64,000 nt of DNA from an uncultured Chthonomonadales bacterium (GTDB lineage Bacteria > Armatimonadota > Chthonomonadetes > Chthonomonadales > CAJBBX01). The DNA lies in assembly GCA_938005745.1 (NCBI GenBank), contig CALLMM010000019.1, forward strand, positions 17,150-81,149, in the 5' to 3' direction. The notes under the pieces were generated by a model. It saw only the letters and a program-made list of their open reading frames with translations. It ran no database searches and was not told where the DNA came from. The position numbers and the translations under genes are program-made. Positions 16,893-26,266 of this stretch are shown in pieces (the first letter of the stretch is position 1; each line of letters opens with the position of its first letter).

Positions 16893-19800
16893 CTAGTCGG
16901 TCGGCAGCGGCTGCATTCCCGGCGCGGCTCCTTCGGCAGCCGGCGTCGCCTTCAGGTAGCGTTCTCGTTCGCCCTGCTTGAGGGTGCGCCAGATCAGGAA
17001 CTGCTTGCGGAGCGTGTTCAGGAACCGGCGGTTGACGCGCTTCCAGTTGGAGATGTCACCGCTTTCACGATGGATGATCACACGGATATCGAACACATCG
17101 CTCAGCTCTGTTGGCAGCGTCTCGATGGTGACCCTCTGACTGACGCCGAGATCGAAGGGAGCCAGCCACGCCATACACCGGATTCGATAGCCGGTTCGCA
17201 TCTCCTCCTCGCCCGATGCGCCTTCCGGTTTGAGCGCGTCGGGCGGAAGAAGGCTGCTCAGCGAGACTTTGAACTCCTCTTTTTCGACGTTCTGGGTTAC
17301 AAAGTCGCCGATACTGTACTCCTCGTAGGCGGCGAACCACTCCGCCAGGAAGGTGTTGAGACCGACCGCCTGCTCCTTGGTAACGGAGAAGGGCAGGGGG
17401 ATCGTCCAGTCGTCTCCGTCGGGTTCGGGGACGCGCCAGGATCGGTCAATCGCCGGCGTCGCCACCTCTGCCGCCTTGCGCGCCGGGTAGAGCGTGGAGA
17501 GCAGCACCACGCCTACGACCACCAGCGTGGTCAGCACGGCTGATACCGAGGAGAAGTTCAGATAGAGACCCTCAAATGCGCCGGTCTGCGCCAGAATGAT
17601 CGTCGCAAACTGCCCGACAAGATACCCGGCGACCGATCCAAGGATCGCGTAGACCAGCGCCTCGGCGATAAACAGCATGCCGATGTGCGAGGGCGCAAGT
17701 CCGATGGAGGAGAAGATGTGTATCTCCTTGATACGTTCAAACACCGAGCCGAGCATCGTGTTCAGAACGATCAACGCGGCGATCACGACAGGGAAGACCA
17801 CCAGTTCCAGTCCGCGACTGGAGGTTGTCGCGATGGAGGAGTAGCGTTCGATGGTCGGGCGTCTGTTGGGATCGGTCGGGATGCGTCCTGCGTAGAGGTT
17901 CAGCCCCAGTCGGCTCATCAGCGGGCGCAGGGTCGCCATCACCGCTTCGGCGTCACCAAAGTCAATGGCAATCGAGCGAAGCTCCGCGCCCAGGTTTGTC
18001 GCGGTCTGGTAGGGGATGAAGAAGACCGCATCCGGCTCCAGGTGCGTGTATTCACGGAAACCGGTCTCTCCGCCTCCGCCTCCCCGTCCTGAACGAGACA
18101 TCCGCTGCATCAGAATGAAGTCCACCGGGGTCAGCGATTCGTTGTCAAGATCGAGGATCTGCTTGAACTTCTGCGAGTCGAGAATGCCGATAACAGTGTA
18201 GTCCACGCCGGCGTAGGAGACGGTCGTCTTACCCACATCCTGTTCATCCACGCGCAGCACGTTAGCGATCTGGTCGGGAAGTACCACCGCGTAGACATCT
18301 CCCGGTTGGAACCAGCGACCCGCGATCAACGCCTCCTGCGGACGGGTAACCTTCGCCTCCTGCGGCGTCATGCCGACCAGAGCTTTGGCGTCGTACTGCA
18401 GGTCGGCGCGTCGCAGGGTCAGGAACGACTGTTCGCCTAACTGCGTGCCAAAGAACCAGGAGCGCGGCGCGACCGAGTAGTTGCGTCCGTACTCATCTTT
18501 CAGCAGCCGGTAGGCAGGCTCCTGAAGCTGATCCCACATGGCAGTACGGATCATCAGTCCATTATAGCGCGGCGTGCCGGGAGCGGGAACCTGATTGAAG
18601 CGCATCGTCTGCACGACGGAGGTGAACGACAGCACGGTAAATGTCAGCAGGATGAGCGTGGTGCAGGTGAGGAAGGTTCTCGCCTTGCGCCGCCGCATGT
18701 TGGAGATGCCCAGGTTGAAGGCTGCCAGCGCGACCGAAACGCGCCCGATATCCGCCTTGTGGACTCCGGAGACCTCCCGGTTCATCTGCTTCAACTGCTC
18801 TTCAAACTTGCCCGTAATCAGGGCAATGACGATGCAGGAGAGCGCGAGCATGATGAACGCCAGCAGAACGATGATCGGGTTAATGGTGATCTCAAAGGCG
18901 GGATGCACGCGGCTGAAGATCAGGAAGATAGCCAGGAAGATCAGGGCGGCGTATCCGAGCTGACGCTTGAGGTCGAAGTTGCCGAACATCAGGCGTTCCA
19001 TGAAGTAGGCGAAGGGCAGCAGCAGCGCCAGATAGAAGAGAACGCCCTGCACCACGTCCAGCGTGGTGGACTGAACGTCTGGATAGGCGCGGGAGGCGTA
19101 GCCCCAGGCTTCCCGCGAGAGGGAGTGAAACTCCTCGTAGTTCTTCTCCTCCAGCGCCTTCTTTGCCTGCGCGATCGCCTGTCCGCAGCGCCAGTGCAGG
19201 TCAGCAATGCCGGTCGCCCGCTCGTCCTCTTTGCGTTTGAGCGAAAGGATGCGGAACTTGTCCAGCTTCTGCATCCGGCTGTTGTTGAGCATGTAGAGGT
19301 CTTTCGCTACATGCAGCGCGGTGTTATAGATCGCGCCGCCGCGCGCGATCTCGCGGGTGGGATCGAACTGCTCGATCGTCTGCACGCCGCGCAGCTCCGC
19401 ATCCTGCGCCTCATTGGGGTCGCCCGCCACCAGATAGCCGATCCCCTCCGGGTTCTTTTCGGAGGAGTTGATGAGCAGGAGGCGCGTGGCTGCCGGACCG
19501 GCTCCCATCATAATTTTCAGACGCGCTCCCGGCTGGGAGAAGATCACCGCCACGTCCTCCACATAGGAGCCGACCATGCCGGGGTCCTGCGGGTCAATCG
19601 CATACCCGAACATACGCGGTTCGCCGTTGGTCGCGCCGTCCAGGATATCTATGGTCGTCAGAGCGCGCAGCGACTGCTGATCCACCAGGTCGAAGATCGC
19701 CGTCGGGACGCACCGGAAGAGAATGATCGGAACCTCTTTGGTTGCGGTGGTAACGCTCACATCCAGCGGCATGAACTTCGCCCCGGTAACCCCGAGGTCG

Positions 19801-21881
19801 GGCGCGTACATGATCTCGCCCTTCATCGGGTTGGGGATCGGCTGACCGGTTTTCGGGTCTATGACCGTATCGCGGTCATCCAGTTTGAAGCCCAGCACGC
19901 GGGTCGTCGCATTGCCGCCATAGGCGGTCAGCGGCGCGACCCCCCGGAACTCGAAGACGTTCTGCTCGTTCGTCTCCGGGCTGTCGTAGGTTCCCACGAT
20001 CATGTTTCCGCGCACACCCATGTAGCTTTTGGTTCGGCTGCGGATGACGGCAAGAGAGCCTCGCAGGCTGGGGTCGGGGAACGCCATGAAGCTCTTCTTG
20101 GGGTTGTAGATATTGACCCGCCCGCGCAACGTGGCAAAACCGCCCTGAAGCGCCATGCGCGACCATTTGGAAGGCTCGGTGATCGGCATGCGCTGCGCGT
20201 TGACATCGCCCGGCTCGTTGGTATCGGTGACGATATGGTAGAACTGACAGACGAGCATCCGGGTCTGGAAGGCGAGGTTGGCGACATTCACCTTATCCGC
20301 CGTATCGAAGGGCGTGTCTATCAGGGCGCGGGCGTCGTCCACCGAGGCGAAGGTGATCCCTTTGCCCTGCGCCATCGTTACCACTTCCGAGTCGAAGGCG
20401 GGGCGTCCGGGAATATGGTTGCGCCAGTTCTTGCCGTCCACCGGGTTGACGCCGTCGGCGAAGGCTTTTTTGTGGTCGAAGCCGAGCGTGTTGCCGATCT
20501 TTTCGGCGTTTTCGCGGCAGACGCGGGCGATGTCGGAGAATCGTCCCTGAATATCCTCGCGGAAGTCGAAAAACCAGCCTTTGTAGAAGATGCCGACTCC
20601 CCGGGTCTGGCTGGTCAGGTCCAGTCCTGCCCACAGGTAGATGGTGTCGGGCTTGCGTACCGGCTTCGTGCGGTCGCTTAGGTAGAACCCGGCGTTCAGG
20701 GCGATCATGACCAGCAGCGAGACCGCCATGGTGATCCCCCAGGGGTCCACTCTCTTCTGTCCCGGCGCCGGTTTGCGGGCGAAAGCCGCAATGGTCGCCA
20801 CGAGGAACAGCAGCAGGAACGCTCCCAGCCAGATGGAGACGCGCCCGGCGTTCTCCGCAGCGGTAGCGCGCTCCGGAAGGCTGGGTTCCGTCCAGGAGTC
20901 TATGTTCTGGTGGATGAACTCGCGTATGCCCTGCAGGGCGAGATGGTGCGCGCTGGTCGCCACAAAGTACATCGTACGCTTGGGCGGGTTCTTCTTATAG
21001 ATCCGCGCAATCTCCAGCATACTGGCGATGCCGCAGGAGGACTCTGCGCCGGGGGCAAGAGAGGGAACCACCGACATCGAGTCGTAGTACGCCTGTACCA
21101 CGATGATCTGATCTTTCATCTTCGGATCGGTTCCCGGAATGATGCCGAAGATGTTCTTTGCCTCGCGCTGCTCCCAGGGCATATCGCACTTGAGGACGGC
21201 TTCCGGCTCTTTTGCGGCGGAGGTGGCGGCGAGGAAGGGGGCGACATCGGCGCGGCTGATCCAGAAGCGGGGAATGCTGATGGGGATCGAGATAAATTTG
21301 GCTTCCGCCTCTCCGCGCATGGTCGTCTCGGGCGCGATAAAGATGACGGCTTTCGCGCCAAGACGGGGGGCGTTCAGCCACTCGGCGCGGCTGTTAAACT
21401 CCACCAGGACGATACTGCCCTCCACCTGCTTGCCGTTGAAGTTGGACAGCTTGCCGTCGCCCACATAGATGATCGGGGCTTTCAGACCGTCTGGAGGAAG
21501 CTGCGAGGTGCGTACCAGGTTGGGCCACAGGGGATAGACCCGGCGGGTTTTGTCTCCGATCGTGATGGACGCGCCTTTATCAATCGGAACGACCACCGGA
21601 AAGGTGGAGACTTTGATGCCCTCCAGACCGATCTCGCGAAACTGCTGTTCCACGTAGTCCGCAGCCCGGGCATCTCCCTCATATCCGGCGACGCGCGACT
21701 GGAACCCGGAGAGCGTCTGAATCGTCTTCTTGAGATTCTCCGGATTGACCTGATCCGCCAGTTTGGGATACATGGAAGCCGCATCCTGAGCGGACAGGGG
21801 CAGTGCGCCGAAGACAATCCATATCAACAGAGCCGGGGCTAACCGGAAAAGCCCCTTCATTGAAGCACGAGTGGATAGCAT
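16893..21881 (-). CDS. Giant FtsX-type permease with degenerate M28 peptidase domain
   Basis: A 1662-residue protein. After a signal-like segment (to about residue 32) comes an M28 aminopeptidase-like domain with a PA-like insert (about 35-330), two membrane segments (about 349-390), a long beta-rich region, four more segments, and a C-terminal FtsX unit (NMRRRKARTFLTC, a MacB-type periplasmic part, then ERIKEIHIFSSIGLAP and YPARKAAEVATPAI). The M28 metal ligands look lost: the usual AHYDS reads AYYDS (Tyr265), the bridging-Asp loop reads GAESSCG, and the Glu-Glu pair is His312-His313. Start ATG 21881 has an AAAGGAAAG SD; the upstream extension is rejected. No ATPase adjoins it; the LolD-type ATPase at the operon end is the likely partner. 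Confidence 0.85.
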   Translation of the reverse strand: MLSTRASMKGLFRLAPALLIWIVFGALPLSAQDAASMYPKLADQVNPENLKKTIQTLSGFQSRVAGYEGDARAADYVEQQFREIGLEGIKVSTFPVVVPIDKGASITIGDKTRRVYPLWPNLVRTSQLPPDGLKAPIIYVGDGKLSNFNGKQVEGSIVLVEFNSRAEWLNAPRLGAKAVIFIAPETTMRGEAEAKFISIPISIPRFWISRADVAPFLAATSAAKEPEAVLKCDMPWEQREAKNIFGIIPGTDPKMKDQIIVVQAYYDSMSVVPSLAPGAESSCGIASMLEIARIYKKNPPKRTMYFVATSAHHLALQGIREFIHQNIDSWTEPSLPERATAAENAGRVSIWLGAFLLLFLVATIAAFARKPAPGQKRVDPWGITMAVSLLVMIALNAGFYLSDRTKPVRKPDTIYLWAGLDLTSQTRGVGIFYKGWFFDFREDIQGRFSDIARVCRENAEKIGNTLGFDHKKAFADGVNPVDGKNWRNHIPGRPAFDSEVVTMAQGKGITFASVDDARALIDTPFDTADKVNVANLAFQTRMLVCQFYHIVTDTNEPGDVNAQRMPITEPSKWSRMALQGGFATLRGRVNIYNPKKSFMAFPDPSLRGSLAVIRSRTKSYMGVRGNMIVGTYDSPETNEQNVFEFRGVAPLTAYGGNATTRVLGFKLDDRDTVIDPKTGQPIPNPMKGEIMYAPDLGVTGAKFMPLDVSVTTATKEVPIILFRCVPTAIFDLVDQQSLRALTTIDILDGATNGEPRMFGYAIDPQDPGMVGSYVEDVAVIFSQPGARLKIMMGAGPAATRLLLINSSEKNPEGIGYLVAGDPNEAQDAELRGVQTIEQFDPTREIARGGAIYNTALHVAKDLYMLNNSRMQKLDKFRILSLKRKEDERATGIADLHWRCGQAIAQAKKALEEKNYEEFHSLSREAWGYASRAYPDVQSTTLDVVQGVLFYLALLLPFAYFMERLMFGNFDLKRQLGYAALIFLAIFLIFSRVHPAFEITINPIIVLLAFIMLALSCIVIALITGKFEEQLKQMNREVSGVHKADIGRVSVALAAFNLGISNMRRRKARTFLTCTTLILLTFTVLSFTSVVQTMRFNQVPAPGTPRYNGLMIRTAMWDQLQEPAYRLLKDEYGRNYSVAPRSWFFGTQLGEQSFLTLRRADLQYDAKALVGMTPQEAKVTRPQEALIAGRWFQPGDVYAVVLPDQIANVLRVDEQDVGKTTVSYAGVDYTVIGILDSQKFKQILDLDNESLTPVDFILMQRMSRSGRGGGGGETGFREYTHLEPDAVFFIPYQTATNLGAELRSIAIDFGDAEAVMATLRPLMSRLGLNLYAGRIPTDPNRRPTIERYSSIATTSSRGLELVVFPVVIAALIVLNTMLGSVFERIKEIHIFSSIGLAPSHIGMLFIAEALVYAILGSVAGYLVGQFATIILAQTGAFEGLYLNFSSVSAVLTTLVVVGVVLLSTLYPARKAAEVATPAIDRSWRVPEPDGDDWTIPLPFSVTKEQAVGLNTFLAEWFAAYEEYSIGDFVTQNVEKEEFKVSLSSLLPPDALKPEGASGEEEMRTGYRIRCMAWLAPFDLGVSQRVTIETLPTELSDVFDIRVIIHRESGDISNWKRVNRRFLNTLRKQFLIWRTLKQGERERYLKATPAAEGAAPGMQPLPTD

Positions 21882-21964
21882 CCGCGCTTTCCTTTCAACT
21901 GAGTCCTGGTCGGCGGAAGCGCCGAGCGGAGCTTGCGAGGCAGATGGGGAGTAGTCACTGGTGA

Positions 21965-21993
21965 ATATTAACATATGTGCTGAAAAAAGGCAA
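21965..21993 (-). promoter_or_regulatory. Sigma-70-type promoter for the giant permease operon
   Basis: On the minus strand a -35 box TTGCCT (21993-21988) and -10 box TAATAT (21970-21965) are 17 bases apart, and TGT before the -10 gives an extended -10. Transcription would start near 21958, leaving a leader of about 77 bases before the ATG at 21881. It is the only good promoter seen for the minus-strand run down to 8076. Confidence 0.6.
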
Positions 21994-22152
21994 GCAGATG
22001 ATGAATTCTGCCGGGGTGAACAGGCAAAATCGGCGAGAGCGCGCAAATGGGATGAACCGGCGTGCGCGTTTCAGGTGCCTTTTTCTGTGCGTCCGCTGTA
22101 TTTCCCTTCTTCCCATGCGATTTTATCCTGCATCTTCCTCGAACAGGTCCGG

Positions 22153-22291
22153 GATTGCTTCGGTCGCCGCCGCTCCCTCGCACTGACAGAAGGGGGGAGG
22201 CTTACGCCTCTCTCGCAATGACAAGTCGGGAGGCTGTACCGCTGCAGTTACGGGATACTCGCAATCATCCTGTCATTGCGAGGGGAGAGGA
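22153..22291. repeat. Dispersed GTCATTGCGAGG-type repeat cluster A
   Basis: The 442-base gap between the two divergent genes holds no gene but at least three related units. 22153-22189 is an inverted copy (GATTGCTTCGG ... CTCGCACTGACAG), 22207-22223 a short inverted copy (CTCTCGCAATGACA), and 22270-22291 a direct copy (CTGTCATTGCGAGGGGAG). 22258-22265 and 22275-22282 form a perfect CTCGCAAT/ATTGCGAG hairpin. The same unit recurs at 61827-61980. Such CATTGCGAG ... GAAGCAATC repeats are known from intergenic DNA of many bacteria. They look like non-coding mobile or REP-like elements. Confidence 0.75.
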
Positions 22292-22323
22292 TTGTGAATC
22301 GCGTGTCGGGAATAGACCCAAAT

Positions 22324-23049
22324 ATGGATCGAGAACAACAGAGAGAGATACAGAGTATCCGTCGCCAGCTTCAACAGCGTTATCCTTTAAAGGATAAGAC
22401 GCTGTCGCTTGCCGGGCGTGACTGGAAAATCAGTATGGTGCTCGATCAGGATGCGCTGGTAGACCGGGTGGAGACCGAGGCAGACCTGGAGTACTTCCCC
22501 TATGGCATGGTGCTCTGGGCATCCGGCGTGGCGCTGGCGGAGCATCTGGCGGAGAATCCCGCGCTGGCGTATCGCAGGCGGGTTCTGGAGATCGGCACAG
22601 GGGTCGGCTTGCCGGGACTGGTCGCCCGGTTTCTCGGCGCGGAGACGGCGCAGACCGATTTTCTGAAGCACGCCCTGCTGCTGGCGCGGCTGAACGCGCT
22701 GCAGAACGGGAGCGAGGGCATCGAACTGTTTCTGGACGACTGGCGTCAGTTCCAGCATGCCGGAGAGTACGATCTTCTCATCGGGGCGGATGTCCTCTAT
22801 GAGCGCACTGTGCATGCTGACCTGCTTCAGGTCTTGCGCAGGACGGTCAAGCCGGGAGGAGCCGTACTGTTGACGGACCCGCAGCGACCGGCGGCGTTTG
22901 AGTTCATGGACTCGATGATTGCGCAGGGGTGGACGGTGGAACTGGGGAGCCGGGCGGTCTGCTGGGAGGGGGAGGAGCGCGAGATCGCGTTGATTCATTT
23001 TCGACGCGAGCGTGATATTTCGGGGACAATTCGCGGAACATGCCCGTAA
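22324..23049 (+). CDS. METTL21-like (Methyltransf_16) SAM-dependent methyltransferase (1)
   Basis: A 241-residue class I methyltransferase of the lysine-methyltransferase-like family. The SAM site is VLEIGTGVGLPGL, followed by TDF, a DDW and the catalytic-region stretch DLLIGADVLYE. The open frame reaches back to a TTG at 22276 and a GTG at 22294 inside a dispersed repeat, but ATG 22324 aligns exactly with the start of the paralogue at 50850 (both have Arg-Tyr at residues 19-20), so I use it. SD is weak. The carotenoid genes begin 64 bases downstream on the same strand; whether they share a transcript is unclear. The target may be a protein lysine or a small molecule. Confidence 0.85.
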   Translation: MDREQQREIQSIRRQLQQRYPLKDKTLSLAGRDWKISMVLDQDALVDRVETEADLEYFPYGMVLWASGVALAEHLAENPALAYRRRVLEIGTGVGLPGLVARFLGAETAQTDFLKHALLLARLNALQNGSEGIELFLDDWRQFQHAGEYDLLIGADVLYERTVHADLLQVLRRTVKPGGAVLLTDPQRPAAFEFMDSMIAQGWTVELGSRAVCWEGEEREIALIHFRRERDISGTIRGTCP

Positions 23050-23113
23050 ATATCATCGTAAACTAATATGTCGTGATCCATTCTACCTTCACAAGCGTTC
23101 AGGAGCTTCCCAC

Positions 23114-24712
23114 ATGAGTTTCGCTGATAAGAAGCACTATGCTGCGCCGACTCTGAAGTCCGGGCGGCGAGCGGATGAGAGCAGCAGTTTTCACTCCATC
23201 GGCGTGGTATCGGAGAGAAAGCGCAAGGCGGTGGTTATTGGAGCCGGTCTCGGCGGTCTCTCCGCAGCGATCCATCTCCAGCAGGACGGCTGGGATGTGA
23301 CCGTTCTCGAGCGTAACGGCAGGGTCGGCGGACGCATGAACATCACGGAGGGTGAAGGGTTCCAGATTGATATGGGACCGACGCTTCTGATGATGCCGGA
23401 GGTGCTTCACAACCTGTTTAACTACACGGGGCGGACCCTCTCCGACTATCTTGACATTCAGCGGCTCGATCCCGCCTACGAGGTGCTCTTCCACGACGGG
23501 ACCTCCCTGCACATGCGCGGGAATCCCGAGGAGATGGCGCGGGAGATCGCCCGGCTGTCGCCGGAGGATGCCGATCGGTTCCCGGCGATGATGAACGGGA
23601 TGCGGGGCAAGTACCTGAACGGGCGATATAACTTTATCGAACGTCAGTTCAACTCGCTCTCCTCGCTGATTCGACCGGCAACGCTGGCAGGGCTGCTGAA
23701 GGCGCTGCCGATGGAGAGCGTCGCCTCCTACGTCGGCAGATACATGAAGGATGAGCGGCTTCGGCAGGCGTTCACCTTTCAGACGCTCTATTTGGGGATC
23801 AGCCCCTACGACTGTCCGGCGATCTACGCGCTGCTGCCCTATATCGAGATGGAGTTTGGCGTCTGGTTTCCGCGGGGCGGGATGTACGCCATCGCGGATG
23901 CGCTCTACCGCCTCTTGATAGATATGGGGGGACAGGTGCACTTCCATCGCCCCGTCGAGAAGATTCTGGTGGAAGACGGTCGGGCGCAGGGCGTGCGGCT
24001 GGAGGATGGGACGATCCTGCGGGCAGGTGTGGTTGTCTGCAATATGGATCTGCCTTCGGCGTATCAGCGGCTGCTTCCGGAAGGCGTGCGGAGACCGGCG
24101 CGCGTGAAGCGACTGAACGGCATGGAGCACGGCTGTTCCGCCTATCTGCTCTATCTGGGCGTGCGGGACCTGCAGACGAACTGGGGGCATCACACCGTCG
24201 TTCTCTCCGAGAGCTACGAGGAGACGCTGCAGGAGATCATGCATCAGAAGCGGCTGCCGTCCGATCCGGCGATGTACGTCTGCATCCCGACCCGCACCGA
24301 TCCCTCGCTGGCGCCGCCCGGTCACGATGTGGTCTATATTCTGACCATCGTGCCGCATGCCAGCTCGCAGGTGGACTGGCAGGGTGAGATTCCCGCGCTG
24401 CGAGAGCGGGTGTTGAACAAACTGGAGCGCATGGGACTGCCCGGACTGCGGGAGAAGATCGTCTTTGAGCGTCCCTTCTCGCCGCCCGACTTCGAGCGAA
24501 CCTACGGCTGCAACTTCGGTTCGGCGTTCGGCATCTCTCCGCGGTTCTTCCAGTCCGCCTACTTCCGACCGCAGAGCCGTTCCGCCGAGGCGGATGGTCT
24601 CTACTTCGTCGGAGCAAGCACGCATCCGGGCGGCGGCATTCCGATGGTGCTCACGTCGGGACGGCTGGCTGCGGAGGCGATCCGTTCGGATCGTCGGCTT
24701 GCCGCCCTCTAG
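23114..24712 (+). CDS. CrtN/CrtI-like carotenoid desaturase or oxygenase (1)
   Basis: A 532-residue FAD enzyme of the phytoene desaturase family. After about 40 extra residues comes the dinucleotide site VVIGAGLGGLSAAIHL, then VLERNGRVGGRMN and the family stretch FQIDMGPTLLMMPE; the C-terminus has the expected YFVGASTHPGGGIPMVL. ATG 23114 is used because AGGAG lies nine bases before it; the longer frame from 23012 overlaps the methyltransferase. It is the first of four linked genes (desaturase, aldehyde dehydrogenase, desaturase, acyltransferase). That set matches C30 carotenoid (diapolycopene/staphyloxanthin-like) modification, where CrtN desaturates and a homologue (CrtP/CrtNb) oxidises the end methyl groups. 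Which of the two homologues does which step cannot be told. Confidence 0.83.
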   Translation: MSFADKKHYAAPTLKSGRRADESSSFHSIGVVSERKRKAVVIGAGLGGLSAAIHLQQDGWDVTVLERNGRVGGRMNITEGEGFQIDMGPTLLMMPEVLHNLFNYTGRTLSDYLDIQRLDPAYEVLFHDGTSLHMRGNPEEMAREIARLSPEDADRFPAMMNGMRGKYLNGRYNFIERQFNSLSSLIRPATLAGLLKALPMESVASYVGRYMKDERLRQAFTFQTLYLGISPYDCPAIYALLPYIEMEFGVWFPRGGMYAIADALYRLLIDMGGQVHFHRPVEKILVEDGRAQGVRLEDGTILRAGVVVCNMDLPSAYQRLLPEGVRRPARVKRLNGMEHGCSAYLLYLGVRDLQTNWGHHTVVLSESYEETLQEIMHQKRLPSDPAMYVCIPTRTDPSLAPPGHDVVYILTIVPHASSQVDWQGEIPALRERVLNKLERMGLPGLREKIVFERPFSPPDFERTYGCNFGSAFGISPRFFQSAYFRPQSRSAEADGLYFVGASTHPGGGIPMVLTSGRLAAEAIRSDRRLAAL

Positions 24713-24730
24713 CTACGGGAGATGGCGCGC

Positions 24731-26266
24731 ATGGTCGCTTCGACCTCCGAGATGAAGAGCTTCGTCTCTCTCAATCCCGCAACCGGCGAGGAGATGGGAA
24801 CCTATCCTCTCACCGACGTGGAGACCATTCGCGCATGCGTGCAGGCAGCCCGGCTCGCCGGTCAGAGCTGGGCTGCCCTTTCCGCAGCGGAGCGGCTGCG
24901 CCCGCTTCGCAGACTGCGCGAACTTCTCTCCGTGCATGCGGATTCACTGGCGCAGGCGGTCTCCTGCGAGATCGGCAAGCCGCTTCAGGAATCGCTGGGG
25001 GCGGAGGTTCTGCCCTCCGTTGAGGCGCTGCGTTGGCTGGAGCGGAACGCACCGCGCCTTCTGCGACCCCTTCGACAGAAGAACCGGATCGTAACCCGCG
25101 AACCGTACGGAGTCGTCGGCGTTATCGGAACCTGGAACTATCCTCTCTATCTCGATCTGACCTCCATTGTCTGGGCGATCGCCGCCGGAAACACGGTTGT
25201 CTGGAAACCTTCAGAACTCTCTACCGGCGTCGCCTGTGCCCTCTACAGGCTCTTTCTGGAGAGCGGACTGCCGGACGGGGTTGTTGTCCTGGCGACGGGG
25301 GACGGCAGCACGGGACGCGCTCTCGCGCAGGCGGGCTGTGACAAGATCGCGTTCATCGGCAGCGTGCAGACGGGGCAGCGCATTCTGGAGGAGCTGGCGC
25401 AGTCCGGCACACCCTCCGTGATGGAGCTGTCCGGGAACGATGCGTTTATTGTGCTGGAAGACGCCCCGCTCGATCTCGCGGCGCAGTCGGCGGTCTGGGG
25501 AAGAGTGTGCAACGCCGGGCAGAGCTGTGTGGCTCCGCAGCGATTCTATGTGACGTCAGCGGTCTACGAAGAGTTTCTCCGTCTCACGCTCTCCCATCTC
25601 CGCAGGCTCCGGATCGGGGCGGGGGAGGAGGTGGGACCGCTTCGCACCCTGCGCCTGCGGCAGAACATCGAGGCGCTGGTGCAGGATGCGGCGGCGCGGG
25701 GGGCGCGGCTGCTGGCGGGCGGCTTCTCCCTCAACGATCGTCCGGGCTTTTTCTACGCGCCGACGCTGCTGGCGGACTGTCGGGACGATATGCCGGTCAT
25801 GCGCGAGTCGTTTTTCGGTCCGGTGATCGCCGTCTGCCGGGTGGAGGATGAGCGCGAGGCGGTGCGTCGCGCCAATGCCGACCCGATGGGACTGGCGGCA
25901 AGCGTCTGGACGCGGAGCGAGACGCGCGGCAGGCGGATCGCGCTGCAGATTCGCGCCGGGGTCGTCTCGATCAACGACACGCTGCTGGACGCGGGGGATC
26001 CCTCGCTCGGCTTTGGCGGCTTCGGTCGAAGCGGCTTCGGAAAGATGCGCGGCGAGGCAGGGCTGTACGAGATGTGCGTGGAAAAGGCAGTCAGCGTTAA
26101 GCCATTGCGCGGGGCAAGGCGTCATCTTTTTCCGTATCGAGGCGCGACCCTTCCGCTGCTGCGGGCGTTGATTGGCTGGAAAGCGCGGCAGGGAGAGGCG
26201 CGGCGTCGCGCCTTGCGCGACCTGATCGTCGCGGCGAAGAACTGGAATCAAGGAGAGCGATCATGA
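24731..26266 (+). CDS. Aldehyde dehydrogenase, probably carotenoid aldehyde (CrtNc-like)
   Basis: A 511-residue NAD(P)-dependent aldehyde dehydrogenase. Family marks are GVIGTWNYPL, WKPSELS, the Glu in MELSGND, and the catalytic Cys in NAGQSCVAPQR. Placed between two carotenoid oxidoreductases, it probably oxidises a terminal aldehyde of a diapocarotenoid to the acid, as the CrtNc/AldH enzymes of C30 pathways do. ATG 24731 has a GGGAG SD at good distance; ATG 24722 is in frame but abuts the SD. A C-terminal Arg/hydrophobic tail could help membrane binding, as in class 3 aldehyde dehydrogenases. The stop overlaps the next start (ATGA). Confidence 0.83.
   Translation: MVASTSEMKSFVSLNPATGEEMGTYPLTDVETIRACVQAARLAGQSWAALSAAERLRPLRRLRELLSVHADSLAQAVSCEIGKPLQESLGAEVLPSVEALRWLERNAPRLLRPLRQKNRIVTREPYGVVGVIGTWNYPLYLDLTSIVWAIAAGNTVVWKPSELSTGVACALYRLFLESGLPDGVVVLATGDGSTGRALAQAGCDKIAFIGSVQTGQRILEELAQSGTPSVMELSGNDAFIVLEDAPLDLAAQSAVWGRVCNAGQSCVAPQRFYVTSAVYEEFLRLTLSHLRRLRIGAGEEVGPLRTLRLRQNIEALVQDAAARGARLLAGGFSLNDRPGFFYAPTLLADCRDDMPVMRESFFGPVIAVCRVEDEREAVRRANADPMGLAASVWTRSETRGRRIALQIRAGVVSINDTLLDAGDPSLGFGGFGRSGFGKMRGEAGLYEMCVEKAVSVKPLRGARRHLFPYRGATLPLLRALIGWKARQGEARRRALRDLIVAAKNWNQGERS

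Noticed and set aside
18759..20681. 640-codon open frame on the plus strand opposite the giant permease
   Set aside because: It is a GC-driven shadow: the minus strand encodes recognised FtsX/M28 domains, while this frame has no SD or family resemblance.
22153..22291. CRISPR array
   Set aside because: Units are inverted as well as direct, few in number and unevenly spaced, with no cas genes; no CRISPR-like array was seen in the window.
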